From positions 1-12,550 of the forward strand of contig JAAMPI010001587.1 in assembly GCA_013054445.1 (NCBI GenBank): a stretch of 12,550 nucleotides of DNA. The letters are read 5' to 3'. How positions within the stretch are numbered: position 1 is the stretch's first letter; every line of letters begins with the position of its first letter. Made by a program: the position numbers and the translations under genes. Positions 9,972 through 12,550 of the stretch are shown here, one piece after another. The notes under the pieces are model-generated. The model ran no database searches and was not told where the DNA came from. It saw nothing but the letters and a program-made list of their open reading frames with translations. This DNA comes from Cudoniella acicularis. Lineage: Eukaryota > Ascomycota > Leotiomycetes > Helotiales > Helotiaceae.

Positions 9972-10471
9972 TCAGGGCAGAGTAGATTCAAAAAAGAAAA
10001 ATGGTTGTATACCTATAGTATTGTTTAGACTTGGTTCATGAATCTGTATGCAAAAACCTAGAATTGAAGCAGTCAGCATACTGTACAAGCTAGTGTAACA
10101 GAAATCGTGAAGGCGCAATTTTTTGAATTTCAGAAAGTTTTGGTATTTTGGGTTGTCATCAAGGAGTTCAGAAGCAGAACTGATTAAATTTTTTTCATCA
10201 TGAAAAGGCAGAAGGCTTGCGAGGGGATAATGAATACGAACAGGCTCAGAATGGTCCACACCCGAGGGAAGCTTTCTGGCAGCATGCGCTGAATATCCAA
10301 TTCCTCGAGTGTGGCACTGTGGGCCCGAAGGCACAGTTGCATCGACCAGCTCCCTGGAGGAGTCAAATCATCGATATTTCCAACCTTCATTTCGCGAAGC
10401 CTTGCCGTAGGGTCGGTTCTGTTTGATTGCTTGTCAGCACATTGTCTCAAAAGCAGTAGAGACAGCGACAT
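9972..10471 (-). pseudogene. Possible frameshifted remnant of an F-box / leucine-rich-type protein gene
   Basis: Two overlapping minus-strand frames each contain protein-like sequence over only part of their length. The first (10471 down to 10184, ATG start) holds KVGNIDDLTPPGSW followed by LRAHSATLEELDIQ, which resembles the Leu-patterned stretches of fungal F-box-associated proteins. It then degrades near 10240. The second frame (from about 10255 down to 9972) takes over with SELLDDNPKYQNF and FKKLRLHDF, again of that style. A frameshift near 10240 would connect them. No F-box itself, intact start context or full-length product is visible. This is pattern recognition without a database match, so confidence is low. 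A chance pair of open frames is the alternative. Confidence 0.3.
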
Positions 10472-10904
10472 GATGTTTGAGATGCTTCAGATGGTGATGC
10501 ATGTTGTTCATGGCTCAGGTAGTCACCAAAGAACTTGGGTAAAATAAATCATCAGGAGCAGGAGGGGAAGAAGAGGCAGGTTCGCACTGACTATTCTATG
10601 CGGTCGGGGAGCTAGAGAGCATCCCAGCAGGCACAAGTTGTTTCTCGAGCATAATTGTGTGCCATCGCTGCTCAATGGATGTCGAGAACCATCTGCAGTA
10701 TTGTTGTGTTGTTCGTGATTGTGGGATGAAGCTCCAGAAATTTTTCGCGAACTTGGGTTCCAGAAAAGCTTGGACCACGCGGCCGCATGCCACTACGCCC
10801 ATTTGGATTTTGGGGAACTTGAGCTCCAAATTTCGCAACCTCTTCAACTCAAGATGAATACACGATAACACTCTACAAATTTCATAAATCCACTCCAAAT
10901 CACG

Positions 10905-11912
10905 ATGACGGACCGAAGGAGGATTAATGGGCCATCTGGCGGAACCAGCACCCCAATATATTCCAGCTACTTGGCGAAAGACCCCAAGGACCTTCCAGAA
11001 AGACCTACAAGAACAAGACCTCCAAATGTTCTGAGAAAAATGTGTACGTGCATATAACTTGAAATTTGGAGTCAATACTAATACGAGAAAGTCTTGAAAA
11101 CAGGAGTAACGCCCTCTGCCTCTGGATCCGCCTATCTCGAACTCGAAGCCTCCAAAATCCCTACATCTAATGCTCCAGGCCTTTCCTCCCTCTCCACTTC
11201 CGGCCTCAAACTCACCTGCACAGTCCATGGCCCACGGCCTCTCCCAAAATCAGCACCATTCTCTCCTCATATAATTCTCACAACACACGTCAAATACGCA
11301 CCGTTTGCGACAAGGAAACGAAGAGGTTATTTAAGAGATGCTAGTGAACGAGACCTTGGCGTGCATCTGGAAACCGCGTTAAGAGGGGTAATTATTGGCG
11401 ATCGATGGCCGAAGAGTGGAGTGGAAGTTATCATCACAATACTTGAAGGAGAGGAAGATCAGTGGTGGGGCGATGACATAGGGAGAGGGGCAACAAGTGC
11501 AGCAGAATGGGGAATGATGAGTGTATTAAGTGGATGCATAACTGTTGCCTCAGCAGCAATTGCGGATGCAGGCATCGACTGCGTGGATGTTGTTGCTGGT
11601 GGTGTGGCAGCTGTGGTCAGATCGGGGAATGGAGGGAAAGCGCCTTCGCCAACTTTGGTTCTGGATCCAGTTCCTTCTGAGCACAAGGATATCATTGCTG
11701 CGTGTATAGTCGGGTACTTACCTGCTCGAGACGAAATCACTGATCTTTGGGTCAAAGGAGAGATTGGGCATGACAGCCAATCAGGAAACTCAATCCAGAG
11801 CTCAAGCTATGAGGAATTGGCGGATAATGCAGTCCAAGCTGCTCTAGGGTCCCACAGGGTTCTCGTTGCCGCTTTGAGAGAGACTGCAGATGTCAAGATA
11901 GGACGTTTATGA
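10905..11912 (+). CDS. MTR3: Exosome complex core subunit Mtr3 (RNase PH-like)
   Basis: This is one of the six RNase PH-fold subunits that form the hexameric ring of the eukaryotic RNA exosome, which channels RNA to the catalytic subunits in nucleus and cytoplasm. Two exons (10905-11043 and 11092-11912) give 319 aa, longer than yeast Mtr3 (250 aa). The 48-nt intron (GTACGT...AAG, with a CTAAT branch-like site) restores RKMFLKTGV across the junction. The ATG has A at -3 and opens with TDRRRINGPSGGTS, the basic N-terminal style of fungal Mtr3. The RNase PH domain follows: GSAYLEL at 58-64, TCTVHGPR at 88-95, ERDLGVHLETALRGVI at about 132-147, and the helix/sheet block SVLSGCITVASAAIADAGID at 190-209. 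Mtr3 proteins in general are catalytically inert. Assignment to Mtr3 over its relatives Rrp41 and Rrp46 rests on the N-terminus and is good but not absolute. Confidence 0.85.
11044..11091 (+). other. MTR3 intron
   Basis: The intron is 48 nt, with donor GTACGT, an ACTAATAC branch-like site about 13 nt from the end and acceptor AAAG. The T before the intron plus TC after it makes the Phe codon of KMFLKTG. A competing AG lies four bases earlier, but using it would break the frame. Confidence 0.85.
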
Positions 11913-12441
11913 AAGTTATGTTTGATATTATTCTATGACTGGCGTTGGCAAACAAAAATAGAGGGGTACATGATAGATATCTTCTATGTCATCTTGGCAG
12001 ATAGCATTGGGTGGACAAGTCAAGAATTATCTTGGAGTGAAAGGTCTGTTAGATACCCAGGGATGAACAAGAAATTTATCAAGCACTCAGAGTATGACCA
12101 AGGAAATTGAACTTGGTTACTTTCAAACGCAGATCAGTTGTCTGCTTCTCACAGGTAGTTGGAAGGGTCACTGAAAGAAGGCCTTTAATAGTCTCCTTTA
12201 CTCCCCCTTTTTCATGACCAAAGGCAATCTGCCTGTGCACCAGCGGTGCAAAGACTCATCCTGGGCACTTTCCTATTGCAGAACAACAGAAAAGTTTCTG
12301 TCTTCATCTCTCAATAGCATAAAGGCAAAGCGGCCTGAGAGAAAATTAACGAACTTGGGTGAATCCCTCCTTTCCAGCTCTTTATTTGTAAAACTGTCAG
12401 AGTCAACTACATGATTTTATCCCTTGTTCGAGTTCCTCAGC
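11913..12441. other. Non-coding DNA downstream of MTR3
   Basis: No recognisable gene is seen. The two short frames here (62 and 66 codons) have no protein-like pattern. The first few hundred bases should be the MTR3 3' UTR. The right half may be the promoter of a plus-strand gene beginning near 12442. Confidence 0.5.
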
Positions 12442-12550
12442 ATGCCTTATTTTCAAATCTACTTAAAAATGCCTTCCTTAATCCAAACAGGACCACCCAC
12501 GCCAAAACTGGAACCAAATTTCCAAAGCTCAAACCTCTCTCTTCGTTCTC
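12442..12550 (+). CDS. Possible 5' end of a gene running off the window
   Basis: An ATG at 12442 opens a frame that stays open for 36 codons to the window edge. A second in-frame ATG at 12469 has an A-rich context (AAAAATGCC). From the second ATG the product begins MPSLIQTGPPTPKLEPNF, a Pro/Ser-rich stretch plausible for a fungal protein N-terminus. The frame is preceded by an in-frame TGA at 12412. There is too little sequence to identify a family, and it could be chance. Confidence 0.25.
   Translation, partial: MPYFQIYLKMPSLIQTGPPTPKLEPNFQSSNLSLRS

Larger units (their letters stand above)
8715..10904. other. Long intergenic gap between divergent genes
   Basis: Nearly 2.2 kb separates the start of the minus-strand mannosyltransferase gene from the start of plus-strand MTR3, so both promoters must lie here. 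No intact gene was recognised. It holds a CACGTG at 9082-9087 (about 370 bp upstream of the ANP1 start) and an AT-rich stretch around 9525-9555. It also holds a short imperfect direct repeat near 9641-9680, a plus-strand frame broken by one stop (9591-10028), and a minus-strand gene remnant (about 9972-10471). No tRNA-like B-box or rRNA similarity was noticed. Confidence 0.6.

Noticed and set aside
10596..11228. 210-codon minus-strand frame
   Set aside because: Its first part is antisense to MTR3 exons 1 and 2 and crosses the MTR3 intron. The remainder shows no recognisable domain, though its lower part borders the possible remnant region.
1..12550. CRISPR array, tRNA, rRNA or bacterial operon signals
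   Set aside because: No spaced repeats, tRNA B-box/cloverleaf or rRNA-like sequence were found. The short spliceosomal introns show a fungal nuclear genome.

Overview
The window looks like a gene-dense nuclear segment of a filamentous ascomycete (Pezizomycotina). Its conserved genes carry short introns of 44-78 nt with GT...AG ends, often with a CTAAC/CTAAT-like branch site. The gene content (Golgi ARF-GEF, Golgi mannosyltransferase, exosome subunit) is typical fungal housekeeping. A helotialean or other leotiomycete origin is possible, but that is an impression and not something the sequence proves. There are no bacterial-type operons, tRNAs or rRNAs.

Layout, left to right. (1) 1-933: non-coding, low-complexity DNA with a G-rich cluster and CT-rich tracts, lying downstream of the first gene. 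(2) 934-6066, minus strand: a complete 7-exon gene for a large Golgi ARF guanine-nucleotide exchange factor of the GBF1/Gea1/Gea2 family (1609 aa as spliced here). (3) 6067-7011: intergenic DNA holding the GEA upstream region, a CACGTG box, and a 253-bp segment bounded by near-perfect 28-bp inverted termini and TA dinucleotides, which looks like a small non-autonomous DNA transposon (MITE). (4) 7012-8714, minus strand: a complete 5-exon gene for a type II membrane mannosyltransferase of the Anp1/Mnn9/Van1 family (492 aa), probably Anp1. (5) 8715-10904: a long 2.2-kb gap between divergent genes. It carries what looks like the frameshifted remnant of an F-box/leucine-rich-type protein gene on the minus strand and a cryptic plus-strand frame broken by one stop. 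(6) 10905-11912, plus strand: a complete 2-exon gene for the RNase PH-like exosome core subunit Mtr3 (319 aa). (7) 11913-12550: downstream DNA, with a possible 5' start of another plus-strand gene running off the right edge.

GEA and ANP1 act in the same compartment: Gea activates Arf1 for COPI traffic at the early Golgi, and Anp1-type enzymes build N-glycan outer-chain mannan there. They are neighbours on the same strand but are separately transcribed eukaryotic genes with nearly 1 kb between them. MTR3 is functionally unrelated (nuclear and cytoplasmic RNA 3' processing and decay).

No clear previously undescribed system is visible. The best candidates for a second look are the MITE-like element upstream of GEA, the gene remnants in the 8.7-10.9 kb gap, and the alternative N-termini of the mannosyltransferase.
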